This document shows, piece after piece, positions 45,631 to 55,004 of a DNA stretch of 64,000 bases. The number at the start of each line of letters is the position of its first letter. Positions within the stretch are counted from its first letter, which is position 1. The position numbers and the translations under genes were made by a program. Location of the stretch: positions 1 through 64,000 of the forward strand of contig JAEUVB010000002.1 of NCBI GenBank assembly GCA_016786845.1. The letters are read 5' to 3'. Source of the DNA: Chitinophagaceae bacterium (lineage in GTDB: Bacteria > Bacteroidota > Bacteroidia > Chitinophagales > Chitinophagaceae). The notes beneath the pieces are model-generated. The model was given only the letters and a program-made list of their open reading frames with translations. It searched no databases and was not told where the DNA came from.

Positions 45631-45680
45631 AAAATTCTACTTTGTGTGTTAGACAATAAGGACTATAAAGTAGAATTTTA
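45630..45680 (-). promoter_or_regulatory. 14-bp perfect inverted repeat in the sigma factor leader
   Basis: TAAAATTCTACTTT at 45630-45643 and AAAGTAGAATTTTA at 45667-45680, separated by 23 bases. On the mRNA the second arm ends on the A of the ATG, so folding would hide the start region; it could also be a DNA operator. Confidence 0.6.
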
Positions 45681-45773
45681 TCGTATAGGCTGCTCGCGCT
45701 TTTGGTTTTTAAACTTTAGTTAATGCATACTAAGCCGTAAAGACTGTCGTTTATTAGCTGTGATATGCTAGTT

Positions 45774-45781
45774 CAAAGATA
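45774..45781 (-). promoter_or_regulatory. -7 box TATCTTTG of the sigma factor gene
   Basis: Exact match on the minus strand, about 144 nt before the ATG, which implies a leader of roughly 140 nt. Confidence 0.55.
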
Positions 45782-45872
45782 ATGATTTGTCTTTGAAACG
45801 GAAAATTATTTTATTTATTGTAAAAACTTGACCTTTTTTTAACCGGGGTCTATTATTTGGCAGAGTAACCGT

Positions 45873-46121
45873 TTAATTTCTGTTTATCAGAAATTCAAAC
45901 GGACGAAAATCATTGGTCATAATTTTTTTCAACAATGATTGAGACGGCTTATTGACCCGCTTTGTATAGAGGTTTACCAATTCCGATGCATCTTCTGCTT
46001 TTTGAACGGTTTTCGCTTCATCCAAAATATAAAGAATTTTTCTGGCTGTTGTGGTAGACTGTTCTATCGGTGATTTCAGGTTCTTCTTATTAAATAAAAT
46101 TTCACTATTGCTGTGTCCCAT
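45873..46121 (-). CDS. Small hypothetical protein
   Basis: 82 residues, Lys-rich and apparently helical (TARKILYILDEAKTVQKAED; KKIMTNDFRPFEFLINRN). No signal peptide, no membrane segment, no family that I recognise. It has an ATG start and a normal codon composition, and lies between a TonB receptor and the sigma factor on the same strand. Confidence 0.5.
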   Translation of the reverse strand: MGHSNSEILFNKKNLKSPIEQSTTTARKILYILDEAKTVQKAEDASELVNLYTKRVNKPSQSLLKKIMTNDFRPFEFLINRN

Positions 46122-46199
46122 CTAAATATCTTTTGGAAGATTTAGGCAAACATTGTGCCAAAATCGTTGAAATACCCTGAAAGCGAGTGGGAGCAAGGC

Positions 46200-48407
46200 T
46201 TAAAACTGGTAATTCAAATCAAAAAACAGACTTCTGGCAGGAAATACCTGCATGCCTGACGACGAGGTATGCCCACCCGTACCGGCATTACTGCCCACTA
46301 AAGCAGTATTTTGTATATTAAATAAATTCTTTACGCCCACCTGTGCCTGTAAGGTCTTCTTGAAAAAGCTGCGTTGAAGTGAGACATTTGCAATATGCAA
46401 GGGTGCCGTAAATAAAAACTGTTGATCGATGGTTACTACCGGTTGCTGACTATTGTATTTGTAATTAAAATTAAGACTGGTTTTCAAAGGTTTGATATGC
46501 CATGAACTCAAAAAAGAGGCTTCCAGGATATGATGTTGAGGAAACTGACTCGATTTTTCAACGGTAATATATCCTCCCCCAACTTGTAGATTGATATTTT
46601 GATAAGACCACTGACCCCTTAAATTGAACATCCAATTTTTATATGCAATGATATTGGCATATTTGCGAAGTACAGCGTGATTGTTATAGACCGCAAGGGT
46701 AATCATATTGCTGATTACATTTCGATAAGCAACAGCACCAATCGTGAAATTCGATCGTCCCGCTTTGAAATGGTGATCCAAACCTAATTCAATATGATCT
46801 CCAATCTCAGGCTTCAAATCCGGATTGCCCAATATGGTATGGTTTTGATCTACAAATTGCAAATACATTTCCTTTAACGAAGGTGCCCTGAACCCTCTGG
46901 CATATGAGGCCCGTAATTGAATAGAGGAGGTGATATCGTATTTTGTGTGTAAAGCAGGTGTGATCGCTGTGCGGTAACGGTTATTATGATTGATACGGAA
47001 GGAAGGTTGTATGCTCAGTTTAGATATACGAATGAGCCCCGATGCAAATCCTGCGATATCCGTCATCATCTGTTCCTCTTCGGCCAGTTTAAAACTGATG
47101 CCGGTCTCGCGATTATATTCATAACCCAGCATGAGATCAAGGTGTTTGATGCGTTTGCTGGAATAAACCCCACGGAGGTTGAGGGTTTTAAATACTGAGG
47201 TGTCCTGATCGCCTATACTTTGAGTTTCAATCTGATTCAAGGTTACCAGATCTTTCTTAAATCTGTTTTTGGTGCGTTTGTACAACGTATAGCTATTGAC
47301 CAAAGAGATCTGATCGGTTTCATTAATCTGATAGGTCGGATTTAAAGCTTGTATGAGTCGATTCGTACGATAATATTCGTCAAAGGCGTAACCTTCATAA
47401 GGACTGATGATCGGAATTCCCTTATTGGTTATTTTTTCATGAATATAGGATCCGAAGTAATTCAATTTCAATTTTCCCAGGGTATACTGATATTGCAAAT
47501 CTGAGGTATATTGGGTCTTAGGTTTCCATAATTGATATCGGTCCAATGAATCTTTTGGTGTCCATCCCTGAAAGAAATTTCGCGCGACCGAAAATTGAAC
47601 CTGATGATTTTTTCTGCTGGCACTTAAGTTGCCTGAGAAGTTATACCGACCTATGCTTTCCAAATAGGTGCGAATACCAAATGTAAATTTCTTAGGCGAT
47701 GTTTGGGTGATTAAATTAATAACACCCCCCAAAGCATTAGAACCATACATCACACTCATGGGCCCTTGCACCATTTCTACCCGCTTGATATTGTTCATAT
47801 TCAACTGACCCAAATCAATATTGCCGTTCTCACGACCACTGATCGGAATACCGTTGACGAGTATTTTTATATTTTGTCCGCCTATCCCGCCAATGGTTAC
47901 CGATGATCCCAGAACATTGTCATTATTGATGAAATTATTCATTTCATAATTCAGTACATCATTTAAATTCACCGCACCGCGTTGTACAAAGTCGGCTATT
48001 GAAAGCGTATTCACTTTATAAATGGACTGTTTGGCCAAAACGGGAAGAGCCTGCCCGGTTACCACCACTTCATTCAATTTTCCACTTACTTTGTCAAGAC
48101 TGAAGATGTAAGTGTCTGTTCCATTTTCTGTCATCACATCTTTACGGGTGAGCTCAATTCGCTGATCATTATAACCGATATTACTACAGGTAATGACCAT
48201 AGGAAAAACCACATCCATCACATTCACAGTACCATTTCCATTGGTGATAAAGGGCGTGATTGAGCCGTTCGGTTGCTGAACTGAAATACTAACATTGGCC
48301 AACCATTCATCGGTTTGTTTATCTTTCACCTTAATCAGCAAACTACCTGCCAAGGCAGGTAGTGCTGTTAAAGTAAAAAGGATGATATAGACGAATGATC
48401 GTATCAA
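46200..48407 (-). CDS. TonB-dependent receptor (probable haem or haemoprotein uptake)
   Basis: 735 residues. A signal peptide (MIRSFVYIILFTLTALPALA) precedes a carboxypeptidase-like regulatory domain at about 20-105 and a plug starting near NEVVVTGQALPVLAKQSIYK with VEMVQGPMSVMYGSNALGGV. The barrel follows and ends in NYQF. The start is TTG at 48407, 8 bases after the HmuY-like gene, so it is probably translated from the same mRNA. Substrate assignment rests on that neighbour. Confidence 0.9.
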   Translation of the reverse strand: MIRSFVYIILFTLTALPALAGSLLIKVKDKQTDEWLANVSISVQQPNGSITPFITNGNGTVNVMDVVFPMVITCSNIGYNDQRIELTRKDVMTENGTDTYIFSLDKVSGKLNEVVVTGQALPVLAKQSIYKVNTLSIADFVQRGAVNLNDVLNYEMNNFINNDNVLGSSVTIGGIGGQNIKILVNGIPISGRENGNIDLGQLNMNNIKRVEMVQGPMSVMYGSNALGGVINLITQTSPKKFTFGIRTYLESIGRYNFSGNLSASRKNHQVQFSVARNFFQGWTPKDSLDRYQLWKPKTQYTSDLQYQYTLGKLKLNYFGSYIHEKITNKGIPIISPYEGYAFDEYYRTNRLIQALNPTYQINETDQISLVNSYTLYKRTKNRFKKDLVTLNQIETQSIGDQDTSVFKTLNLRGVYSSKRIKHLDLMLGYEYNRETGISFKLAEEEQMMTDIAGFASGLIRISKLSIQPSFRINHNNRYRTAITPALHTKYDITSSIQLRASYARGFRAPSLKEMYLQFVDQNHTILGNPDLKPEIGDHIELGLDHHFKAGRSNFTIGAVAYRNVISNMITLAVYNNHAVLRKYANIIAYKNWMFNLRGQWSYQNINLQVGGGYITVEKSSQFPQHHILEASFLSSWHIKPLKTSLNFNYKYNSQQPVVTIDQQFLFTAPLHIANVSLQRSFFKKTLQAQVGVKNLFNIQNTALVGSNAGTGGHTSSSGMQVFPARSLFFDLNYQF

Positions 48408-48415
48408 AATTCAGC

Positions 48416-49708
48416 TTATCGGAGGATGCTTACTTTTTCTTGTAAACGAATTTGTTGTCCGTTCACATTCAGAATATAGTTACCGCTCGGTAAATGACCT
48501 GTATTCAATTGAATGGCATTAAGACCGGTATTCAATTTCAAATTCCGATTCATTAACACACGACCTTGGATATCGTTTAAAGTGATCACTGCTTCCGCAC
48601 CAACCTTGCTGTCGAGCAATACATTGAGCTGTTGTTGAGCCGGCACAGGATATATACTATAGCCATTGATCTCGTTGGTTACATCATTGACAGAAGTCAA
48701 ATTCGCAATTTTACGTTTGCGGAAAACAATTTTGCCATCTGCGCCACCACCAAAAGCGGTGAATTGCAACTGCCAAACATCATTGGCTTTATCTAAAACG
48801 AAATAGGAAATAGAATCCGGAACGATCCAGACATTATTAGGCTGATCAAATGTTTTCCAACCATAACCGACACTGGAAATGACGCGACTCCAATCCGGAA
48901 CGGCATAATCGGCGTAATGGTTGTAAGCCGTATCAACATGTACTTGTAAGGCTTGCGCAAACTTAATGCCTTTGTTGCCTAAAGCTCCCACAACGGAATA
49001 AGGCTGTGGAGGTCCACCCAATGAAACCAATGAGTTGTAACGAGTAAACAACAAATCCCAAGTGGCAATATCCGGTTCACGGTTGGTATCTGTTCCGGTG
49101 CCTAAATTGAAATAGGCAAACAGACGATTGGTGAAATTAGGTTGTTTAGAAACCATATACACACTATCTGCACCGTTGAAATCATTCACTCTGAAATGCC
49201 AGTTCATGGCCATAGAATTTAATGAATCGATAATGACTTTGTAAAATACATTATTCGCCTTCACAATGAATACTGAATCACCCACGATATTGTGAGAAAC
49301 AGCATCATAAGTTCCCCAACCATAGTTGAACGGATCGGCGCTCGGTATATCATTGAAGGCACCTTCAAACCAAGCCATATCATGATTGAAACAAAGATTT
49401 GCGGCAGCCGTATCGCCCAAGGCTACTGATGCCCATTGCGATTTGTCTTTATGTACATTATATACTTTCACATAATTGTTGCCACCATTGTGGTTGGCCC
49501 AAACCGCCGCACTATCGCCGATACTCAATGAAAAAGCCAGATGCCAGTTTTTATTGTCTTCGCTTTTAATCTGGTTGTTGTTCATGCTGTAATAAATGTC
49601 ATTCGCATATCCGGGTCCCATGGCTACCGAATCCCAGGTCCATGCTTGTGAATATGCGGCACCCCCAAGGGCCAGCATCGAAATCATTGATAATAGTATT
49701 TTCTTCAT
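48416..49708 (-). CDS. HmuY-like protein with T9SS sorting domain
   Basis: 430 residues. A signal peptide (MKKILLSMISMLALGGAAYS) has no lipobox Cys. The central region resembles HmuY: KANNVFYKVIIDSLNSMAMN, YFNLGTGTDTNREPDIATWD (WDLLFTRY). HmuY proteins bind haem and hand it to a TonB receptor such as the one downstream. The C-terminal ~75 residues are a T9SS sorting domain (SIYPVPAQQQLNVLLDS, LPSGNYILNV). Known HmuY proteins are usually lipoproteins, so this T9SS form is a variant route to the surface. Confidence 0.78.
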   Translation of the reverse strand: MKKILLSMISMLALGGAAYSQAWTWDSVAMGPGYANDIYYSMNNNQIKSEDNKNWHLAFSLSIGDSAAVWANHNGGNNYVKVYNVHKDKSQWASVALGDTAAANLCFNHDMAWFEGAFNDIPSADPFNYGWGTYDAVSHNIVGDSVFIVKANNVFYKVIIDSLNSMAMNWHFRVNDFNGADSVYMVSKQPNFTNRLFAYFNLGTGTDTNREPDIATWDLLFTRYNSLVSLGGPPQPYSVVGALGNKGIKFAQALQVHVDTAYNHYADYAVPDWSRVISSVGYGWKTFDQPNNVWIVPDSISYFVLDKANDVWQLQFTAFGGGADGKIVFRKRKIANLTSVNDVTNEINGYSIYPVPAQQQLNVLLDSKVGAEAVITLNDIQGRVLMNRNLKLNTGLNAIQLNTGHLPSGNYILNVNGQQIRLQEKVSILR

Positions 49709-49726
49709 GTATATATGTTTAGGCCA

Positions 49727-49734
49727 CAAATGTA
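49727..49734 (-). promoter_or_regulatory. -7 box TACATTTG of the hmuY-like operon
   Basis: Exact match on the minus strand, 18 nt before the ATG at 49708, with TTG 18 bases upstream as a possible -33 element. Confidence 0.65.
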
Positions 49735-49875
49735 CTTTGTGTTACCTGTAAGCAAGGGTGAGGGAATAAAATATGACATTCCCGTGACAAAAGCATTTTT
49801 GTGCTAAGATTCAATGAAATCAGTACTCTCGGGATGAAATGGACCCCCTGTAAATGATATATATCACCTAAATGA

Positions 49876-50391
49876 TTATGGCGGAAGTGGCCCGCTATAT
49901 TGACCGCAATACGGAGAATAAAAACAACGCTGATGGTAATTGATTTCAACGTCTGGAAATTTTCGGGTTTTGAGGTTGAGCACAAAGTCGGGCTCCAGGT
50001 ATTTTTTACGCCAACAAGCCAGATCCCATTCCACAAATTGTTGCGGCTGCGGTTTCTTGTAGGGCCCCGACTTCCATTCTTCGACAAAGCTATAGACACG
50101 TCCCGCTGGGAGTTTCACGGTAAAACGCCCCTCTTCATCTGTGACCACTTTTTTGTAAACTTTACTTTTATCTGCATTCATTGCACCTATTTTAATGTAA
50201 ATCGTTTTCGATGCCAAAGGATGTGGGGCATTTAATTTTTCCAACATTTCATCCGTTGGCCTCGCACCACCGCAGTAGTCAGCCGTTTGAGTCACCTTGC
50301 CCTTCACCGTCACCATGCGCACCCCTTTGCGATTTTGCCCTTGAGCCCACAAGCCGTAAAACATACAGATTAATAGAAGATATTGTTTCAT
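49876..50391 (-). CDS. Secreted protein with carboxypeptidase-like regulatory domain
   Basis: 171 residues. A signal peptide (MKQYLLLICMFYGLWAQGQ) is followed by VKGKVTQTADYCGGARPTDE and a beta-sandwich with DEEGRFTVKLPAGRVYSFVE, the pattern of CarboxypepD_reg / CnaB-like domains. The C-terminus is Cys- and Pro-rich (QRCFYSPYCGQYSGPLPP). Function unknown. The ATG at 50391 gives the signal peptide; codons upstream of it are open but unsupported. Confidence 0.75.
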   Translation of the reverse strand: MKQYLLLICMFYGLWAQGQNRKGVRMVTVKGKVTQTADYCGGARPTDEMLEKLNAPHPLASKTIYIKIGAMNADKSKVYKKVVTDEEGRFTVKLPAGRVYSFVEEWKSGPYKKPQPQQFVEWDLACWRKKYLEPDFVLNLKTRKFPDVEINYHQRCFYSPYCGQYSGPLPP

Positions 50392-50611
50392 CAGGATTGT
50401 TTTGTGTGAAGATAAGCGGGAAAGTATTAGAAAAATCAATGTGATGAAGGATCGTTTCAACGCGGATAATTTGGATATCCTGTCATTAAGTGTTCCAAGA
50501 ATGACTGGCAAGCTAAACTCCTCTGTGCATTCCTACAATTGTCTGAATCAGAATTCAAAGAATTATAGAATTTTCAGAATCGCTATACATCAAGACACTC
50601 CGTGCAATCCT

Positions 50612-51634
50612 CTAATCTGTGATCCCCAATCCTCCTGATCTGTTTGCAACTAAGCCCTTCTCCATCAAATACTCCGCAATCTGTGTGGCATTAGTCGCCG
50701 CCCCTTTACGCAAATTATCCGATACTATCCAGCAGTTCAGGGTATTCGGTTGTGATCCGTCCCTCCTTAGTCGACCCACAAATACCTCATCACGATCATG
50801 CGCTGTCAGTGGCATGGGATAGATCAAGTTCGCTACATCATCCTGTACCGTCACTCCCGGAAAGTCGCTTAGGAGTTGTCGCACTGTAGCCAAGTCAAAA
50901 TCATGTTCAAATTCAATATTTACACTTTCACTATGCCCGCCCATCACAGGTATACGTACCGTAGTGGCTGTAATCGCTATAGTATTATCGCCCAGTATCT
51001 TCTGCGTTTCTTCAATCATCTTGCGTTCTTCTTTGGTATAGCCATCCTCTAAGAACACATCCACTTGCGGTATAACATTCAAATCAATCGGATAAGGATA
51101 GGCCATTTCACCTTGTATGCCTTCTCTTTCCTGATTCAATTGTTTGACCGCTTTCACACCCGTTCCCGTCACCGATTGATAGGTCGAAACCACCACCCGT
51201 TTGATCTTATATTTGTCATGTAAAGGTTTCAGCACCATCACCATTTGTATGGTACTGCAATTGGGATTGGAAATGATCTTGTCATCGGCACTAAGCACAT
51301 GCCCGTTTACTTCAGGTACCACCAACTTCTTCGTAGGATCCATACGCCAGGCCGACGAATTGTCGATGACAGTTATACCCGCCTCAGCAAATAATGGAGC
51401 GAGCTTCAAGGAAGTAGCCCCGCCCGCCGAAAACAAAGCAATGTCAGGCTTAGCCGCAATCGCATCTTCATACGAGACCACCTTGTAAGGTTTTCCCTGA
51501 TACACAATTTCTTTCCCAATCGACTTCTCCGATGCCACAGGGATTAACTCCGTCACCGGAAAATTTCTTTCTTCCAGTACCTGAAGCATTTTTGTACCGA
51601 CAAGTCCGGTAGCGCCTACTATGCTAATTTTCAA
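50612..51634 (-). CDS. asd: Aspartate-semialdehyde dehydrogenase
   Basis: 340 residues. It reduces aspartyl phosphate to the semialdehyde on the way to lysine, diaminopimelate, threonine and methionine. N-terminal MKISIVGATGLVGTKMLQVL, active-site Cys in SNPNCSTIQMV, substrate loop EVNGHVL and His in GGHSESVNIEFE. The start is TTG at 51634; no in-frame ATG lies near. The four-helix-bundle gene lies upstream. Confidence 0.96.
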   Translation of the reverse strand: MKISIVGATGLVGTKMLQVLEERNFPVTELIPVASEKSIGKEIVYQGKPYKVVSYEDAIAAKPDIALFSAGGATSLKLAPLFAEAGITVIDNSSAWRMDPTKKLVVPEVNGHVLSADDKIISNPNCSTIQMVMVLKPLHDKYKIKRVVVSTYQSVTGTGVKAVKQLNQEREGIQGEMAYPYPIDLNVIPQVDVFLEDGYTKEERKMIEETQKILGDNTIAITATTVRIPVMGGHSESVNIEFEHDFDLATVRQLLSDFPGVTVQDDVANLIYPMPLTAHDRDEVFVGRLRRDGSQPNTLNCWIVSDNLRKGAATNATQIAEYLMEKGLVANRSGGLGITD

Positions 51635-51682
51635 TGTTGAATGTTTAATGATTAATACTTGATTTAATGTTGAATTGTAAAG

Positions 51683-52039
51683 CTATAATGATTTAAAATT
51701 TGATTGTGTGGTTTTTACGATGGAGGTTAATATTCGGATGAGCTCATTGGCCTGCTCTAATAATGGTTCAAAGGGATAGTTAGTAATTTCAGCATCTTTG
51801 ATCAGCCTCAACCAATATTGTGTTTCTCGAGCCTCTTTGGATGCAATACTCATTTTGGATGCAAATTCTTTTTTACTGATTCCGGCATCCGCCTCTTCTA
51901 CATTTGCTCCAATGCTGGTTCCAGCCCTCAATAATTGTTTCGATAATTCAAATTCATTCTCTTGTTTTAAATGCATGTAGAATTTTACAATAGACTTCGC
52001 AAAATCATAACTTTTTGTTTTCACAATATTTTCTTTCAT
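51683..52039 (-). CDS. Four-helix-bundle protein (23S rRNA IVS-type)
   Basis: 118 residues. The family signature is seen in FAKSIVKFYMHLKQENEFEL, KQLLRAGTSIGANVEEADAG, and SIASKEARETQYWLRLIKDA. Such proteins are related to those encoded in 23S rRNA intervening sequences and to Avd of diversity-generating retroelements; here the gene is free-standing with no rRNA or reverse transcriptase nearby. AT-rich related sequences in inverted orientation lie on either side. Confidence 0.88.
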   Translation of the reverse strand: MKENIVKTKSYDFAKSIVKFYMHLKQENEFELSKQLLRAGTSIGANVEEADAGISKKEFASKMSIASKEARETQYWLRLIKDAEITNYPFEPLLEQANELIRILTSIVKTTQSNFKSL

Positions 52040-52116
52040 AATGGTATATTCTATGCAGCAATATTAAACATTATTGAAATAAAATAGTTGCCCCGCACCC
52101 CATTAACCATTCAACA

Positions 52117-52878
52117 TTAATCATTTAGCATTTCAATAAGTTCCGGGTCATCATCCAAATTTCCCATCTGTTTCAAGATCCAGTTGTGACGGCGTACGAT
52201 CAATGATGACGGCTTTTCGATGGAGAAGTAAACCGGGTTCGGCAGGATTGCGGCGATCCATGCAGCTTCACTGCGTGTGAGGGCCTTGGCATCTTTGTGG
52301 TAATAATGTTGCGCAGCTGCTTGTATACCATAAACCCCTTTGCCCATCTCGGCTACATTCAAATAGGTTTCCAGAATGCGCTTCTTCCCCCAAATCAATT
52401 CGATCATGAAGGTATGATAGACTTCCAACCCCTTGCGAAACCAATTGCGCCCGTTCCAAAGAAAAACATTCTTGGCCGTTTGTTGTGAAATGGTACTGGC
52501 CCCCCGGGTCTTTTTATGTTTTGGATTGCTATTGTATTTCATCGCTTTCTCAATGGCATTCCAGTCAAACCCGTTATGATCCGGAAAGAGTTGGTCTTCG
52601 GCGCAAATCACGGCCAGCTTGGCATTGCGCCCCATCTGGTCATACGAAATATAATCCCGTTTCAACCCATGCCCCTTGATCAGGGATCCAATCATCGTGA
52701 CTGTAATCGGCGTATTCACCCAACGAGTCAACACAATAAAAACCAGATTGGCAATGATGAGAAACAAAACAATGCGTTTCAATTTGCGAAAAAATCCGGA
52801 GAAGCGAGAGGGTTTAGCCAATAGAATAAGTTTTAATCCTGAAACAAATGTAATAAAGCATTGGAAATGACAAAGCAT
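52117..52878 (-). CDS. mtgA: Monofunctional peptidoglycan glycosyltransferase
   Basis: 253 residues. One membrane segment near residues 35-55 (RIVLFLIIANLVFIVL) is followed by a GT51 domain: AEDQLFPDHNGFDWNAIEKA, TRGASTISQQTAKNVFLW, and GKKRILETYLNVAEMGKGVYG. It polymerises glycan strands from lipid II without a transpeptidase domain. ATG 52878; the first 20 residues are of doubtful value. Confidence 0.93.
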   Translation of the reverse strand: MLCHFQCFITFVSGLKLILLAKPSRFSGFFRKLKRIVLFLIIANLVFIVLTRWVNTPITVTMIGSLIKGHGLKRDYISYDQMGRNAKLAVICAEDQLFPDHNGFDWNAIEKAMKYNSNPKHKKTRGASTISQQTAKNVFLWNGRNWFRKGLEVYHTFMIELIWGKKRILETYLNVAEMGKGVYGIQAAAQHYYHKDAKALTRSEAAWIAAILPNPVYFSIEKPSSLIVRRHNWILKQMGNLDDDPELIEMLND

Positions 52879-52939
52879 TGATATACATGGTCATCGCTGC
52901 AGAATTAGAAATGAGGTTTTAGGAGCTCAGCAAAATCGC

Positions 52940-53065
52940 TTTTTTCAGCCATGTCCCGCCATACGCTGCTATCTCCGCCGAAAACAGGCGGAGGATATCC
53001 GCTGCTGTCGGGGCTAAAGTTCAGGGCCTGTAACGCTATTGGGCTGAGACATCCGTTTTTTAGGC
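52940..53065. repeat. Hairpin-rich intergenic element before aspS
   Basis: A perfect stem CTCCGCC-GAAAACA-GGCGGAG (52973-52993), flanked by CGCTGCTAT and ATCCGCTGC. Its vocabulary recalls the dispersed elements at 2880, 6655 and 60513 but the blocks do not align well, so kinship is uncertain. Confidence 0.5.
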
Positions 53066-53096
53066 GCTTCCGTCACACATTCTTCACCCCTTTCCC

Positions 53097-53104
53097 TATC
53101 TTTG
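53097..53104 (+). promoter_or_regulatory. -7 box TATCTTTG of aspS
   Basis: Exact match, 22 nt before the aspS ATG. Confidence 0.7.
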
Positions 53105-53126
53105 CCCCCCTCAATCTTCATCTACA

Positions 53127-54866
53127 ATGTATAGAACTCATACCTGCGGCGAACTTCGGATCAGCGATGCCGGACAAACTGTAACCCTGGCCGGTTGGGC
53201 TAAAACCATTCGTAAATTCGGCAGCATTACTTTCGTCGATCTGCGCGATCGTTACGGCATCACCCAGCTTTTTTTCAATGAAGCCATGAATACCCTGCTC
53301 GAAGCCCAGCCCCTCGGTCGTGAATATGTTTTGGAAGTAAAAGGGACCGTGATCGAACGCAGCAATAAGAATCTGAATATTCCCACCGGTGAAATTGAAA
53401 TAGAGGTAAAGGAATATCGTATTCTGAATGCCTCCCTGACCCCGCCCTTTACGATTGAAGATGATACCGACGGCGGTGAAGAACTTCGCATGAAATATCG
53501 TTACCTCGATCTGCGCAGAGATGCTGTGAAAAAGAATTTGGAATTGCGTTACAAAGTGAGCCGTGCCGCCCGCAATTTTCTCGACAGCCAACATTTCATG
53601 GAAGTCGAAACGCCCATGCTCATCAAGTCTACCCCTGAAGGCGCCCGCGATTTTGTGGTGCCCAGTCGTATGCATGAGGGACAGTTTTATGCCTTGCCGC
53701 AATCGCCTCAGCTTTTTAAGCAATTACTCATGGTGGCAGGTTACGATCGCTATTTTCAAATTGTGAAATGTTTTCGCGATGAAGATCTGCGTGCCGATCG
53801 TCAACCGGAATTTACCCAGATTGATTGTGAAATGAGTTTCATCAATCAGGAGGACATCCTGAACACCTTCGAAGCTATGACCAAACATATTTTTGAAGAT
53901 GTAAAAGGGATCACGTTCGCCGAAGATTTTCCGCGTATGCCATATGATGAAGCCATGCGTGACTATGGCAATGATAAACCCGATATTCGTTTCGACATGA
54001 AACTCAAAGAGCTGAATGAGGTGGTAAAAGGAAAGGGTTTTCCCGTTTTTGATGATGCTGCTTTGATGATCGGTATCGCTGCGCCCGGTTGCAGTGAGTA
54101 TACCCGCAAACAAACCGACGAACTGACGGATTGGGTGAAACGCCCTCAGATTGGTATGAAAGGTTTGGTCTATATTAAATGTAATGCCGACGGAACCTTT
54201 AAAAGCTCAGTTGATAAATTTTATAATGAAGAGCAATTAAAACAAATTGCCGAGGTCTGCGGTGCCAAAGCAGGAGATTTGATTCTCATACTTGCCGGAG
54301 AACAAGCCCTCACCCGTAAAGCCATCAGCGAACTCCGTCTTGAAATGGGTAACCGTCTCGGACTGCGAAACCCGGAAGTGTTCAAACCACTATGGGTCAC
54401 CGATTTTCCTTTGTTTGAATACGATGCTGAATCCGATCGCTATATAGCTTGTCATCACCCTTTCACTTCACCCAAGCCTGAACATCTGGAATGGATGAAG
54501 GACAAATCTAAGTTCGCCGACATCAAAGCCAATGCCTATGATTTGGTGTTGAATGGTACCGAAATTGGCGGAGGATCCATTCGTATTTTTCAAAAAGACA
54601 TACAAGAAATCATGTTCGATGCCTTAGGCTTTACCAAAGAAGAAGCCAACGAAAAATTTGGATTTCTGCTGAGTGCCTTTGAATATGGTACACCGCCACA
54701 TGGAGGTATTGCACTCGGCTTCGATCGACTTTGTGCATTGCTCGGAGGTCATGAAACTATTCGCGATTATATTGCCTTCCCTAAGAATAATGCCGGACGC
54801 GATATGATGCTCGATGCACCGGGTCCGATCGATGAGAAACAAAAGAAGGAATTAGGAATTGGATAA
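53127..54866 (+). CDS. aspS: Aspartate--tRNA ligase
   Basis: 579 residues, close to other bacterial enzymes. An N-terminal OB-fold anticodon domain ([34 protein letters not shown]) precedes the class II core. Motif 2: [20 protein letters not shown]. Bacterial GAD insertion follows, and motif 3 is [14 protein letters not shown]. The ATG at 53127 begins the conserved N-terminus. Confidence 0.97.
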   Translation: MYRTHTCGELRISDAGQTVTLAGWAKTIRKFGSITFVDLRDRYGITQLFFNEAMNTLLEAQPLGREYVLEVKGTVIERSNKNLNIPTGEIEIEVKEYRILNASLTPPFTIEDDTDGGEELRMKYRYLDLRRDAVKKNLELRYKVSRAARNFLDSQHFMEVETPMLIKSTPEGARDFVVPSRMHEGQFYALPQSPQLFKQLLMVAGYDRYFQIVKCFRDEDLRADRQPEFTQIDCEMSFINQEDILNTFEAMTKHIFEDVKGITFAEDFPRMPYDEAMRDYGNDKPDIRFDMKLKELNEVVKGKGFPVFDDAALMIGIAAPGCSEYTRKQTDELTDWVKRPQIGMKGLVYIKCNADGTFKSSVDKFYNEEQLKQIAEVCGAKAGDLILILAGEQALTRKAISELRLEMGNRLGLRNPEVFKPLWVTDFPLFEYDAESDRYIACHHPFTSPKPEHLEWMKDKSKFADIKANAYDLVLNGTEIGGGSIRIFQKDIQEIMFDALGFTKEEANEKFGFLLSAFEYGTPPHGGIALGFDRLCALLGGHETIRDYIAFPKNNAGRDMMLDAPGPIDEKQKKELGIG

Positions 54867-55004
54867 TTTTGCTGTCGTGAATAAGCGCAAAGAATATATT
54901 AAGCTATTGTTCTTTGTTCAAGAGTGGAATGTGTTTTTCATTTTTGAGGGTTTTTCAGCACGAATAAATTTGTAAAAGTTGCACAGCGGTCATAAGGTAA
55001 AGTA

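Noticed and set aside
50392..50611. Open frames between asd and the secreted protein
   Set aside because: Short, with no start context or family; the stretch looks like an ordinary intergenic region.
52951..53184. Open frame of 77 codons before aspS
   Set aside because: It runs through the hairpin element and promoter into aspS in a different frame.
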